Source: an uncultured Pseudodesulfovibrio sp. (GTDB taxonomy: Bacteria; Desulfobacterota; Desulfovibrionia; Desulfovibrionales; Desulfovibrionaceae). From it: a stretch of DNA of 64,000 nt. Location of the stretch: positions 3,355,518 to 3,419,517 of the forward strand of contig NZ_OY782498.1 of NCBI RefSeq assembly GCF_963677845.1, written 5' to 3'. The notes under the pieces are model-generated. The model ran no database searches, was not told the origin of the DNA, and saw nothing but the letters and a program-made list of their open reading frames with translations. Of this stretch, positions 54,030-62,635 are shown in pieces (position 1 is the first letter of the stretch; each line of letters begins with the position of its first letter). Position numbers and translations under genes: made by a program.

Positions 54030-54920
54030 ATGAACTTCTTGACTCCCGGCATGCGATACATGCTCCTCGGAACGTTTCTTTTTTCTCTCGGATCGCTCAG
54101 TGTCAAACTGGCGGGCATGCGTGTGCCGACGACAGAAATATTGTTTGTTCGCGGGATTATCGGTGTGGGGCTATGCTGGTATATTTTGCGTCGAGCTGGC
54201 GTTGGCGTGTTCGGCCAGCGCAAATTAGCCCTTTTCTTTCGTGGCTTGCTCGGTTTTACATCAATGCTGGCCGAGTTTTATACCATTGTTCATTTACCGC
54301 TGGCGGATGCATTGGTCCTGTTGTTTTCACATCCGATAGTGGTGGCTCTTCTGGGGTGGGTAGTTCTGCGAGAACGTCTGTCAAAGGGCAGTATGGTCGC
54401 AGTGTTGATATCACTTGTCGGCGTGACCGTGGTTTGTCGTCCCGGCATTCTGTTTGGGACGGGGAATTCCATGGACCCATTTTTGTTGGGTGTGGCCCTG
54501 CTGGCTGTGCTTTTGACTTCTGTCGCCATTTTGACTGTGCGTAGTCTGGCAAAGACCGAACACCCGGCAGTTGTGATGTTTTATCCTCCGCTGTTTATCG
54601 CATTGCTTGCACCGATATTTTATGGTGAATGGGTCGTACCGACCATGAGCGAATGGTTCATGATACTTGGAGTGGCTGTGTTTATGAACATAGGACAGTA
54701 TTACATGACCCGTGGATATGCTATTGAGTCGGCCGCCCGTATCAGCGGGGTTTCCAGTCTGGAGATCGTGTTTGCCGCCATGTGGGGCATGATGTTTCTT
54801 GGGGAGATACCGGATGTCTGGACCGTACTTGGTGGGTCGCTTATTGTCTTCGGCACACTTGTTTTGGGAAAGTGTGGAAGAAAGGAAATGCTTACTCCGC
54901 CGCAGGGGCCGTCAGCCTGA
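54030..54920 (+). CDS. EamA/DMT-family permease
   Basis: A 296-residue inner-membrane protein with ten helices in two EamA repeats. The first has RYMLLGTFLFSLGSLSVKLAG and ADALVLLFSHPIVVALLGW followed by LRERLS. The second has YYMTRGYAIESAARISGVSSLEIVFAAMWG then FLGEIPD. Such proteins export metabolites or amino acids; the substrate is unknown. The last 29 bases overlap the end of the convergent solute-binding protein gene on the other strand, so no terminator separates them. The ATG has no strong ribosome site (AGTCTCCGCCCC upstream). Confidence 0.82.
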   Translation: MNFLTPGMRYMLLGTFLFSLGSLSVKLAGMRVPTTEILFVRGIIGVGLCWYILRRAGVGVFGQRKLALFFRGLLGFTSMLAEFYTIVHLPLADALVLLFSHPIVVALLGWVVLRERLSKGSMVAVLISLVGVTVVCRPGILFGTGNSMDPFLLGVALLAVLLTSVAILTVRSLAKTEHPAVVMFYPPLFIALLAPIFYGEWVVPTMSEWFMILGVAVFMNIGQYYMTRGYAIESAARISGVSSLEIVFAAMWGMMFLGEIPDVWTVLGGSLIVFGTLVLGKCGRKEMLTPPQGPSA

Positions 54921-55695
54921 GGACGGTTCGCTGATTGATCTTGAGTTCTTTTAGGTCTTCGCCCCAGTATTTTTCAATCAACTCGTCCATGAGGCCGTTT
55001 TTTTGTGCTTTGATAAGTCCGTCTCGAATGATGGGTTCAAGATGCTTGGCAGATGGATGCAAGAAGAACCAGAAATCACTGTCATAGGAGAAAAGAAGGG
55101 TAGGTTCGACTTCGATGTCGTGTTTCCCTTTTATCTCATTTAGTATTTCACCGACGCCTCGTGACAGATAATCTACATTTCTATCCTGACTGGCGACCAT
55201 TGGATATAATGCACGCCAATCGCCATCTTTTTCCATGAATTTCAGCGAGTTTTCTCGCCAGATTTGGACATCATGCCACCCTTTGCCAAAGCCGCCGACC
55301 TTATCGAGTTGTCTGAAATGATGAAGGTTTTCAATGTGAGAATATGTGTGTGCCTGTCCCTTGGGGATAACCAGAACCCGTTTGCCGATAAGATTTTTCG
55401 TGAGGCCGACTTTTATAGGAACAAGTGGCAGTTCTTTGGCTTTTGCCTTGTGAAACCACCGTATATCAGTTTCGCCAGAGAGAAGCATTTCCATGCTGCG
55501 TTTTAGTGGGACGACCCCCACCGATTGCAGGTTGACTGTATATCCGGCGTCCTCGAGAGAATGGACCAGCAGTTTATGGAAATACCGATGGTTGCCAGTG
55601 GGAAGTTCCGTGACACGGATGGTGATATTTCCTGCCAATGACACATAGGGCAGTATGCCTATAATGACCAGAGCGGCAAATAAACGAAGCAACAT
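54892..55695 (-). CDS. Periplasmic solute-binding protein (family 3-like)
   Basis: A 267-residue protein with a signal peptide (LLRLFAALVIIGILPYVSLAG). The mature part follows type II periplasmic binding folds (ITIRVTELPTG; MLLSGETDIRWFHKAKA; VLVIPKGQ; LYPMVASQDRNVDYLSRGVGEIL). The ending HLEPIIRDGLIKAQKNGLMDELIEKYWG is the C-terminal helix pattern of family 3 binding proteins. No permease or ATPase genes are adjacent, so it may be an orphan, a chemotaxis-linked binder or a sensor-like stand-alone protein. It follows the PilZ gene by six bases on the same strand. Confidence 0.75.
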   Translation of the reverse strand: MLLRLFAALVIIGILPYVSLAGNITIRVTELPTGNHRYFHKLLVHSLEDAGYTVNLQSVGVVPLKRSMEMLLSGETDIRWFHKAKAKELPLVPIKVGLTKNLIGKRVLVIPKGQAHTYSHIENLHHFRQLDKVGGFGKGWHDVQIWRENSLKFMEKDGDWRALYPMVASQDRNVDYLSRGVGEILNEIKGKHDIEVEPTLLFSYDSDFWFFLHPSAKHLEPIIRDGLIKAQKNGLMDELIEKYWGEDLKELKINQRTVLRLTAPAAE

Positions 55696-55700
55696 AATGA

Positions 55701-56057
55701 TCAGAATTTTTCGAAAATTTGGAGAAGCTCTTCGTCGACATCGTCTGGTTCATTCGCATTGAGTGTGACCAGTCGGTGCAGAAAGGTGAAACTCAATTCA
55801 TCCATTTCCTTGAATGTCATGGCCGATTCAGTCTTGCCGTGTCGAACTATTTCTCCATCCACCACGATACGGATACCTGGCGATAGAGGCAAATGAAGTT
55901 CGCAATGCGTTCCGGGCTTGCAATCTTCACATCCGGTCAGGAGTGCGCCTTTGAGGCTGAGATTTTTGGTGGCCACGGGAATGACTACATCACCGATGCT
56001 GACGTAGGCCTCGAAACCAGCGGATACTCGTGTGCTGCGGCGTTTGTTCTTGGACAT
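55701..56057 (-). CDS. PilZ-domain protein
   Basis: A 118-residue single-domain protein. It has the PilZ c-di-GMP signature in two parts: RRSTRV (RxxxR) near the N-terminus and NLSLKGALL (D/NxSxxG) about 25 residues later. It should bind cyclic di-GMP and pass the signal to motility, secretion or polysaccharide synthesis. AGGAGG directly precedes ATG 56057; the frame extends upstream through the glpX terminator and is rejected there. It is coupled closely to the solute-binding protein gene downstream. Confidence 0.85.
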   Translation of the reverse strand: MSKNKRRSTRVSAGFEAYVSIGDVVIPVATKNLSLKGALLTGCEDCKPGTHCELHLPLSPGIRIVVDGEIVRHGKTESAMTFKEMDELSFTFLHRLVTLNANEPDDVDEELLQIFEKF

Positions 56058-56105
56058 GACGTATTCCTCCTGAATGAATTGATAGCATGAATTCATTTGT
56101 ATCTC

Positions 56106-56141
56106 AAAGAAAAGGGCCGGGATGCACATGCATCCCGGCCC
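56106..56141 (-). terminator. Terminator after glpX
   Basis: On the minus strand: perfect hairpin GGGCCGGGATGC/GCATCCCGGCCC with a 4-base loop, followed by TTTTCTTTG. Confidence 0.85.
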
Positions 56142-56165
56142 TGGTATGAGCATATCCCGGCAGGC

Positions 56166-57149
56166 TTAGTCGTATTTGACCGAGCTGATCTGCATGAGGG
56201 TTTCCCAGTTGTGGATGGCTTCCACGTAGCGGATGGTGCCAGTTCTGCCACGCATGACCAGAGAAGAAGTCTCTGCGCCATGGCCGTGGTAGGTAACACC
56301 TTTGAGGAAGGTGCCGCCGGAGATGCCGGTGGCCGCGAAGAATAGGTCTTCGGATTTGACCAGATCGGATACGGTCAGCACACGACGAACATCCATGCCA
56401 TATTCGGCCAGAGCATTCTTTTCAGTCTGCTTCTGCGGGTCGAGTTTGGCGAACATCTCTCCGCCCATGATGCGGATGGCGATGGCGGAAAGTACACCTT
56501 CAGGTGTGCCGCCGGTACCCATCATGACATCGACTTCGCAGCGCGGATCAATGGCCATGAGTGAAGCGGTGATGTCACCGTCACTGTGCAACTGGATACG
56601 TGCGCCTGCTTCGCGAATCTCGGAGATCAGCTTTTTGTGGCGTGGTTTATCCAGAACAAAGACGACCAGGTCATCCACATCTTTGTCCAATGCGCGGGCA
56701 ATGAGCTTCAGGTTGTGGCCAGTGGGGGCTTCGATATCTACCACGTCTTTGGCCTGAGAAGGCACGACGAGTTTTTGCATGTAGTAACTCGGGCCTGGAT
56801 CGAACATGGATCCGGCAGGAGCCACGCCGACAACGGCAATGGCATTGGGACGGCCATTGGCGAGCAGGTTGGTGCCTTCCAGCGGATCAACGGCGATGTC
56901 GACCTTGGGGCCATGTCCAAGTCCCAGCTTTTCACCGGCGTAGAGCATGGGAGCATCGTCCTTCTCGCCCTCACCGATCATGACACGGCCTTGGATTTCC
57001 AATGTATTGAAGCTCAGGCGCATGGCATCGACAGCCGCTTGGTCAGCGGAAATCTTGTCACCTTTACCAAGCCAACGGGCACAGGCCAATGCTGCTGCCT
57101 CAGTGACGCGGACCAGGTCCAATGCGAGGTTTTTTTGTGGGGCTTCCAT
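56166..57149 (-). CDS. glpX: Class II fructose-1,6-bisphosphatase
   Basis: A 327-residue GlpX-type phosphatase that makes fructose-6-phosphate in gluconeogenesis and the pentose cycle. Motifs: the metal-binding GEGEKDDAPMLYAGE, DIAVDPLEGTN, and MGTGGTPEGVLSA. Length is normal. AGGAG lies seven bases before the ATG. It is the last gene of the rpiB-tkt-glpX series, nine bases after tkt, and is followed by a strong terminator. The three genes together handle sugar-phosphate interconversion. Confidence 0.95.
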   Translation of the reverse strand: MEAPQKNLALDLVRVTEAAALACARWLGKGDKISADQAAVDAMRLSFNTLEIQGRVMIGEGEKDDAPMLYAGEKLGLGHGPKVDIAVDPLEGTNLLANGRPNAIAVVGVAPAGSMFDPGPSYYMQKLVVPSQAKDVVDIEAPTGHNLKLIARALDKDVDDLVVFVLDKPRHKKLISEIREAGARIQLHSDGDITASLMAIDPRCEVDVMMGTGGTPEGVLSAIAIRIMGGEMFAKLDPQKQTEKNALAEYGMDVRRVLTVSDLVKSEDLFFAATGISGGTFLKGVTYHGHGAETSSLVMRGRTGTIRYVEAIHNWETLMQISSVKYD

Positions 57150-57158
57150 GTGATACTC

Positions 57159-59123
57159 CTAGTATTTCTCTCGAATCATTCGGGCAAAGTTTTCGGGGGT
57201 GAACCCGTATTTGTCGGACAGGATTTTGCCGGGGGCGCTGGCACCAAAATGGTCCAAGCCGAGGACAACGCCGTTCAGACCGACATATTTGTGCCACAGG
57301 GGAGTGCGACCGGCTTCGGCAGCTGCTCGAGCCGTGACTTCCGGGGGCAACACTTCATTTTTATACGATTCGGGCTGATCGTCAAACAATTTGGTGGAAG
57401 GCATGGAGACCACGCGCACCTTGCGTTTGAGTACCTTGGCTGTTTCCAGACACAAGGAGACTTCGGAGCCGGAACCGATCAGGATAAGATCAGGGGTGCC
57501 GTCGCAGTCCTTGAGGACATAACCACCCTTGCGGGGACCATCGGTCACTGCCGGATATTCGGCGGGATCGAGGACGGGCAGACCTTGACGGGTCAGGAAT
57601 ATGGTGGAGGGCATTTCTTCCTGCGTAATGGCGATATCCAGACAGACTGCGGTTTCCATGGCATCGGCTGGACGCAGATCGATGAGGTCCGGGATTAGGC
57701 GCAGGGAGCTGACGTGCTCGATGGGCTGATGGGTCGGACCGTCTTCACCGACCCAGAAGGAGTCATGGGTGAAGACATATAACACCGGCAGTTTTTGCAG
57801 CGCGGACATGCGAATGGCATTGCGGCAGTAATCGGCAAAGGTCAGGAAGGTTGCGCCGAAAGGCATCAAGCCGCCGTGCAACTGCAAACCGTTCATGATG
57901 GCAGCCATGGGGAATTCGCGTACGCCGAAGGCGAGGTTGCGGGAACCGTATCCGGTCACGCCGAAGTCGCCGTAAGTGTCGCGGAAGTGCTGTGTCTGGT
58001 TGGACGGATCGAGGTCAGCAGAGCCGCCTACCAGCGTGGGCAGGGATTCCATGACTGAATTCAGGCAGGCACCCCAAGCTTTGCGAGTGGCCATGGTTTC
58101 ACCGGGAGTGAATTCGGGCCAGTCGATTTTGCGCTCTGAACGCGGCATGGTGACTTCTTTCCACATGGCGGCAAATTCGGGGTCGGCCATCTTTTTGTCG
58201 ACCATGGCCTGCCAGTCGGCAGCGTTTTTGCGCAGTCCGTCAAAGCGGGATTGGAAGTCTGCAACCACGTCCTCGGGAACATAGAAATCTTCGGCGGGCA
58301 GGCCGAGTTTTTCCTTGGTAGCTGAAATTTCCTCAGTGGACAGCGGAGAGCCGTGGGTCTTGTGGCTGCCTTCCATGGTGGCGCAGCCTTTGGCCATGGT
58401 GGTGTGACCGATGATCAAGGTGGGCTTACCCGTTTCGAGCTGACCTTCTTTGATGGCGGCACGAATTTCGTCTTGATTGTGGCCGTCCACTTCCAGAACC
58501 TGCCAGCACATGCCTTCGAAGACCTTGCGGTGATCGGTGCAATCGACCTGACTACAGGGGCTGGCGAGCTGAATTTTGTTGGAATCATAGTAGACGATGA
58601 GCTTGCCAAGTCCCCACAGACCAGCCAGAGATGCGGCACCGAGAGCCACAGGCTCCTGAATGTCACCGTCACAGGACAGGGCATAGGTGTAATGGTCCAT
58701 GACATCGCTGCCGAGTTTGTCACGCAGGTGCGCTTCGGCGGCGGCAAAGCCTACGGATACGGCGAAGCCCTGACCCAGCGGGCCGGATGTTGCTTCCACG
58801 CCCGGAGTCTCGTTCACTTCGGGATGGCCGGGGGTGCGGGAACCGAGCTGGCGGAATTCCTTGAGGTCGTCAAGGCTGAGCAGACCGTTCAGGTGCAGCA
58901 GGCTGTAGAGCAGCATGGACTCGTGTCCGGCGGCCATGATGAAGCGGTCCCGGTTGAACCATTTGGTGTCATCCGGGTTGGTGTTCAGGAACTCGGAGAA
59001 CAGGATAGTGGCATAGTCTGAGGAGGACATTGCGCCGCCCGGATGGCCGGAATTGGCCTTGGCAACGCCGTCCATGATCAACCCTTTGACCACGGCGATG
59101 GTCTTGTCCGTCATCTGTGTCAT
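57159..59123 (-). CDS. tkt: Transketolase
   Basis: A 654-residue thiamine diphosphate enzyme that moves two-carbon units between sugar phosphates. Visible: SGHPGGAMSSSDYA, the ThDP motif SCDGDIQEPVALGAASLAG, HKTHGSPLS, the glutamate/His region FWVGEDGPTHQPIEH, and a C-terminal domain ending GLDHFGASAPGKIL. Complete and of normal length. It starts 25 bases after the rpiB stop with AAAGGG upstream, and glpX follows, so the three are one transcript. Confidence 0.96.
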   Translation of the reverse strand: MTQMTDKTIAVVKGLIMDGVAKANSGHPGGAMSSSDYATILFSEFLNTNPDDTKWFNRDRFIMAAGHESMLLYSLLHLNGLLSLDDLKEFRQLGSRTPGHPEVNETPGVEATSGPLGQGFAVSVGFAAAEAHLRDKLGSDVMDHYTYALSCDGDIQEPVALGAASLAGLWGLGKLIVYYDSNKIQLASPCSQVDCTDHRKVFEGMCWQVLEVDGHNQDEIRAAIKEGQLETGKPTLIIGHTTMAKGCATMEGSHKTHGSPLSTEEISATKEKLGLPAEDFYVPEDVVADFQSRFDGLRKNAADWQAMVDKKMADPEFAAMWKEVTMPRSERKIDWPEFTPGETMATRKAWGACLNSVMESLPTLVGGSADLDPSNQTQHFRDTYGDFGVTGYGSRNLAFGVREFPMAAIMNGLQLHGGLMPFGATFLTFADYCRNAIRMSALQKLPVLYVFTHDSFWVGEDGPTHQPIEHVSSLRLIPDLIDLRPADAMETAVCLDIAITQEEMPSTIFLTRQGLPVLDPAEYPAVTDGPRKGGYVLKDCDGTPDLILIGSGSEVSLCLETAKVLKRKVRVVSMPSTKLFDDQPESYKNEVLPPEVTARAAAEAGRTPLWHKYVGLNGVVLGLDHFGASAPGKILSDKYGFTPENFARMIREKY

Positions 59124-59148
59124 CTTGATATACCCTTTCTAAAAGTTG

Positions 59149-59589
59149 TTATTGGGAAACTGTGTCGATGAGATCGATGCGCCGCTGGTGTCGATCACCA
59201 CCGAACTCTGTTTCCAGAAAATCTTTGAGAATCCCCAGGGCCAACCCCTGGCCGGTGACGCGTTCTCCGAGGCAGAGGACGCGAGCATCGTTGTGCTCGC
59301 GGGCCATGCGAGCGAGAAATTCATTGGTGCACAGGGCTGCACGGACGCCCATACGATTGGCGGTCATGGTCATGCCCTGACCTGTTCCGCAGATGAGTAC
59401 GCCGAGCTTTGTGTCGTCTGCCTTGACTTTTTCGCAGACTTTGGCCGCAAAGAGCGGATAGTCGCAGGAGTCCAGACAGTCCGGCCCTTCATCCTCCACC
59501 TGATACCCCCATTCCTTGAGAGTCTTGATGAACAGGGCTTTGAGATTGAAGCCCCCGTGGTCGGAGCCGATGACGATAGTTTTGCTCAC
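59149..59589 (-). CDS. rpiB: Ribose-5-phosphate isomerase B
   Basis: A 146-residue isomerase of the RpiB/LacAB type, converting ribose-5- and ribulose-5-phosphate. It begins TIVIGSDHGGFNLK, has the catalytic cysteine in ICGTGQGMTMTANR, and NDARVLCLGERVTG near the end. The glutamine in CGTGQGM replaces the more common isoleucine or phenylalanine, a small variation. It lies 63 bases downstream of the coiled-coil gene on the same strand with no terminator seen between them. Confidence 0.94.
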   Translation of the reverse strand: MSKTIVIGSDHGGFNLKALFIKTLKEWGYQVEDEGPDCLDSCDYPLFAAKVCEKVKADDTKLGVLICGTGQGMTMTANRMGVRAALCTNEFLARMAREHNDARVLCLGERVTGQGLALGILKDFLETEFGGDRHQRRIDLIDTVSQ

Positions 59590-59652
59590 AGCATTTTCCC
59601 CTTTGCCGTTCGGTGACGTGGCAACGAATGCCCGTCTGTTTTCGAACAGCCC

Positions 59653-59967
59653 TTAACCTTGATTGTTGTCGTGCAGGTCCTTCATGCGTTCTTCACGGTC
59701 GCCTGCCAATTCGCTTTTGAGGGTGGCAATTTCTTCCTTCAGGAAGGCGATTTGCTTGAGGCAGAGTTCCTTCTCGGCCTTTTTCCCTCTAGGCTCCTCA
59801 GCGATACGTCCGAGCATGCCATATTCCCGATCCAATTCTTTTTCAAGCCTTCTCACTTCAAAGCGGCCGAGCCAGGAACGGATCAACCATTTCATTTCAG
59901 CTATCCAAGTCTTGAGTCCAAGCAGAAAGATTTCCGTGACGGATTCATTTTGGTTATTCTTATCCAT
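59653..59967 (-). CDS. Small coiled-coil hypothetical protein
   Basis: A 104-residue charged protein. An amphipathic N-terminal helix (IFLLGLKTWIAEMKWLIRSWLG) is followed by a long predicted coiled coil (about 35-95: RLEKELDREYGML; LKQIAFLKEEIATLKSEL). I know no family. The start overlaps the stop of the upstream lipoprotein gene (TAATG), so translation is coupled. The tryptophan-rich first helix could sit on a membrane surface. A link to the lipoprotein genes upstream is inferred from coupling only. Confidence 0.65.
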   Translation of the reverse strand: MDKNNQNESVTEIFLLGLKTWIAEMKWLIRSWLGRFEVRRLEKELDREYGMLGRIAEEPRGKKAEKELCLKQIAFLKEEIATLKSELAGDREERMKDLHDNNQG

Positions 59968-60851
59968 TATTTATCCTCGTACACCACGGGGATTTCCCCG
60001 GTTTGTTGATCCTGATAGCCGTTGTCCAGTCGAATGGGAGAAATATTGTCCGGCAGGATCAGGTTGAGTGATTTGTCAGGCCATGGCGTAATCATAAGCT
60101 CACGGGACTTTATGTGCAAGACGCCCTTCTCTCCGTTGTCCAGAGCCAGAGTGATCTTGTCAGGGAGTGGTGCTTCATCTGATGTTTTTTCTTCGAATCG
60201 GTTAATTTCAAGCAGCCATTTGTGGGCATTTTCGTATGATTTGGTTGTTATGCCCTCGACCCGAACAGGACGGCCTACAACGTCGAGTGTAATGGAAGAG
60301 ACCAACCCGTTGTCAAAGGTGAAAACATATCCTCCCTGTGAAGAGGTAACCCGGTCGGCGGTCGTGTATCGTTTTGGGGCCAGCCCGGAAAAGTCACCGA
60401 CCAGAACATTGCCCAGTTGGGATAAAGAAAATGGGAAGGGCATGCCCAGGCGGGTTGCTCCCAACACCGGATTAACATGGGTATAGGCCTCCTCGTCGGA
60501 GGGATAAAAGACCAATAGCCCTTTGTTGTCTTCTCGAATGTGCGCCAGAAGTTTTCCGATGGAGGCCGCCACGTCCAAACGCATTGCCCCGTCGAAATCG
60601 CCCCACATGGTCATGATGGTTCGATTGGTCCGTTTGCGGGGTTTGATGCGGGTGTAATAGAGGCTCGCCTTGACTTTCATGCCTGCGGCTTTGGGTGAAA
60701 CGCAATAGTGCCGCCTGAATGATTTCCAAGCGGCGTCTGGGGTGGCCATGACTGTGCCGGGTGGGGTTTTCGGTGTGCAACCGAAGGCCATAATCAGCAG
60801 CAGGGCGACCGCTGATGTCGCCAAAGGCTTCAACAGGGTCTGATAACTCAT
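59967..60851 (-). CDS. LolB-like outer-membrane lipoprotein
   Basis: A 294-residue lipoprotein. A signal peptide (AVALLLIMAFGC) ends in a lipobox cysteine at residue 25. The mature part resembles LolB/LolA-type half-open barrels: KVKASLYYTRI, TMWGDFDGAMRLDV, GLLVFYPSDEEAYTHV, FDNGLVSSITLDVVGRPVRVEGI. LolB receives lipoproteins at the outer membrane, but this protein is longer than E. coli LolB, so the role is tentative. The start overlaps the TPR gene stop and its stop overlaps the next start, forming a tightly coupled trio. Confidence 0.65.
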   Translation of the reverse strand: MSYQTLLKPLATSAVALLLIMAFGCTPKTPPGTVMATPDAAWKSFRRHYCVSPKAAGMKVKASLYYTRIKPRKRTNRTIMTMWGDFDGAMRLDVAASIGKLLAHIREDNKGLLVFYPSDEEAYTHVNPVLGATRLGMPFPFSLSQLGNVLVGDFSGLAPKRYTTADRVTSSQGGYVFTFDNGLVSSITLDVVGRPVRVEGITTKSYENAHKWLLEINRFEEKTSDEAPLPDKITLALDNGEKGVLHIKSRELMITPWPDKSLNLILPDNISPIRLDNGYQDQQTGEIPVVYEDK

Positions 60852-62602
60852 AGGTCTTTCAGCTTCTTTCTGATCATGTCGGCGTCGGCATGTCCAAATT
60901 TAAGGGCGAAGTTGTAGCCCTTGCGCGCTTCCTTGATCTTGCCTGCGGCAACAGCAATGTCGCCATAATGTTCCCAAATGGTCGGGTCCGTATTTACCAC
61001 GTCGACTGCATAGCGAACATATTCCCAGGCCTTGTCGAGATTCCCCTTCCTGAAATGGACCCACGCGACGGAATCAAGGATATACCCGTTTTCAGGGTCA
61101 AGAGCAGAAGCCTTGGTGACTAACACCAGAGCACGATCCAGTTCGCGATTTTCTTCAGCCAGTGTGTAGCCGACATAGTTCAAGGCATTGGCGTGATCCG
61201 GGTGTGACCGAATCACAGTTTCCATCAAAGCCAGCCCTTCAGTTCGTTTTCCCATGGCCTCATAGGTCATGGCCAGCTCGTAGGTCAGTTCCGGGTCGTT
61301 CTTCAGTCGGGCAAGGCCTTGTTTCAGGGCTTTTTCGGATCCGGTAAGATTCCTGTTATGTTTGTGCAGGGTCGACTCAAGGATGTAGAAAATAGGTGCG
61401 TCGGGATACAATTCCTTGCCTTTGACCGCGATCTCCAGAGCTTCCTTCTTTTTACCCTGAAGGCTGAAAAGTTGAGCCTTGAATCGCAACGCATGTGGAT
61501 AGAGTCGATCTGTCTTGGCGACCTTGCTGAGATAGTCCAGCGCTTTGTCTGGGTCATTTTCGCCTTCGTCAGCGATGACCGCTTTATAGAAATAGTATTC
61601 CGCCGGGGTTGTTCCGTCCGATGTCAGCATATCCAACGCCGTGGACCCCTGAGCAAAGAAGTCGTCGTTGATGAACATGAGTACCGCGTCGAGAATAAAG
61701 CTTTTGGAGGGCGGACCGTCCAGCGTCAATTGTAACGCCTTGGCTGGATTGTTCAGTTTGAGGTTGAGATTGATGAGCCGAAGTCGGGCCTCGGGAAAGG
61801 AGCCATTCTGTTCCAGTATAGAGGTGTAAATTTTTTCGGCGGAGACGTAATCCTTGGCCAGTTCGTATTGGAAGGCCAGCTCGACCAAGGCTTCAGAAAA
61901 TTCCGGGTCCATGGCGATGGCCTTTTTCAGGCTGGCAATAGCTGCCTTGCGCATGCCGAGGTTCCCCTGCACGCGGCCCATGATGTAGATGGCATCGGCG
62001 CTGCGTTCTTTCTCGGGAATTTGTTTGAGGACATCAAGAGCTTGAGCGTCCTTGCCAGCGTCCATGAGCATCTGGCCAAGCCGTTCGCGGGCTTGAATGT
62101 CGTCGGGACGTTTGGCCAAGTATTCGTTCATGACGTTGATGGCGTCTTCCACACGATTGTCCGCGATATAGGAGTTGGCCAGATAAATGGTCAGCATTTG
62201 ATCGTCTGGGAAGAGTGCCAGCCCTTCCTTGAGCGTAGCTCGGGAACGGCTTGTGCCTTCCGGGTGATTCCAGAACAACCCCGCTTTTTCCAAATACAAT
62301 TCGGGAGAAGGTTCTATGGCAAGAATACGGTCAAGGGCCTCAACAGCATTGATATGCAGTTCATTGGCTTCTTCGTCGGTCAACGGACTTCGTTTGCCTT
62401 GGGTTACATGCCTCTGCAACTGCTGCATCTGATCCCGGTACAGGAGATAGTCGTAGTTCAGTTGTGCGGACGGGCTTAAAGGCCGGGACGCTGGGGATAT
62501 TGTCGAGGTTTTCTTTTGGGCGCAACCGGTGAGGGCCAAGAGTGCGAGAAGCACTAAGGCTGCCATCGTTGCGTGAAATTCAATCCGGTGCGTGTGTGTC
62601 AT
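60848..62602 (-). CDS. TPR-repeat lipoprotein
   Basis: A 584-residue protein with a lipoprotein signal (ALVLLALLALTGC, cysteine at residue 27). About a dozen tetratricopeptide-like repeats follow from residue ~60 to the end. Examples are EALDRILAIEPSPELYLEKAGLFW, AIASLKKAIAMDPEFSEALVELAFQYE and the very typical YVGYTLAEENRELDRALVLVTKASALDPENGYILDSVAWVHF near the C-terminus. It probably scaffolds other envelope proteins, with the coupled LolB-like protein as an obvious candidate partner. The start is 33 bases after rpoH. A second Met at residue 13 is an alternative start. Confidence 0.8.
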   Translation of the reverse strand: MTHTHRIEFHATMAALVLLALLALTGCAQKKTSTISPASRPLSPSAQLNYDYLLYRDQMQQLQRHVTQGKRSPLTDEEANELHINAVEALDRILAIEPSPELYLEKAGLFWNHPEGTSRSRATLKEGLALFPDDQMLTIYLANSYIADNRVEDAINVMNEYLAKRPDDIQARERLGQMLMDAGKDAQALDVLKQIPEKERSADAIYIMGRVQGNLGMRKAAIASLKKAIAMDPEFSEALVELAFQYELAKDYVSAEKIYTSILEQNGSFPEARLRLINLNLKLNNPAKALQLTLDGPPSKSFILDAVLMFINDDFFAQGSTALDMLTSDGTTPAEYYFYKAVIADEGENDPDKALDYLSKVAKTDRLYPHALRFKAQLFSLQGKKKEALEIAVKGKELYPDAPIFYILESTLHKHNRNLTGSEKALKQGLARLKNDPELTYELAMTYEAMGKRTEGLALMETVIRSHPDHANALNYVGYTLAEENRELDRALVLVTKASALDPENGYILDSVAWVHFRKGNLDKAWEYVRYAVDVVNTDPTIWEHYGDIAVAAGKIKEARKGYNFALKFGHADADMIRKKLKDL

Positions 62603-62635
62603 CCGTTTGTCCCGGTTGGAGCGGTCAAAGCACGA

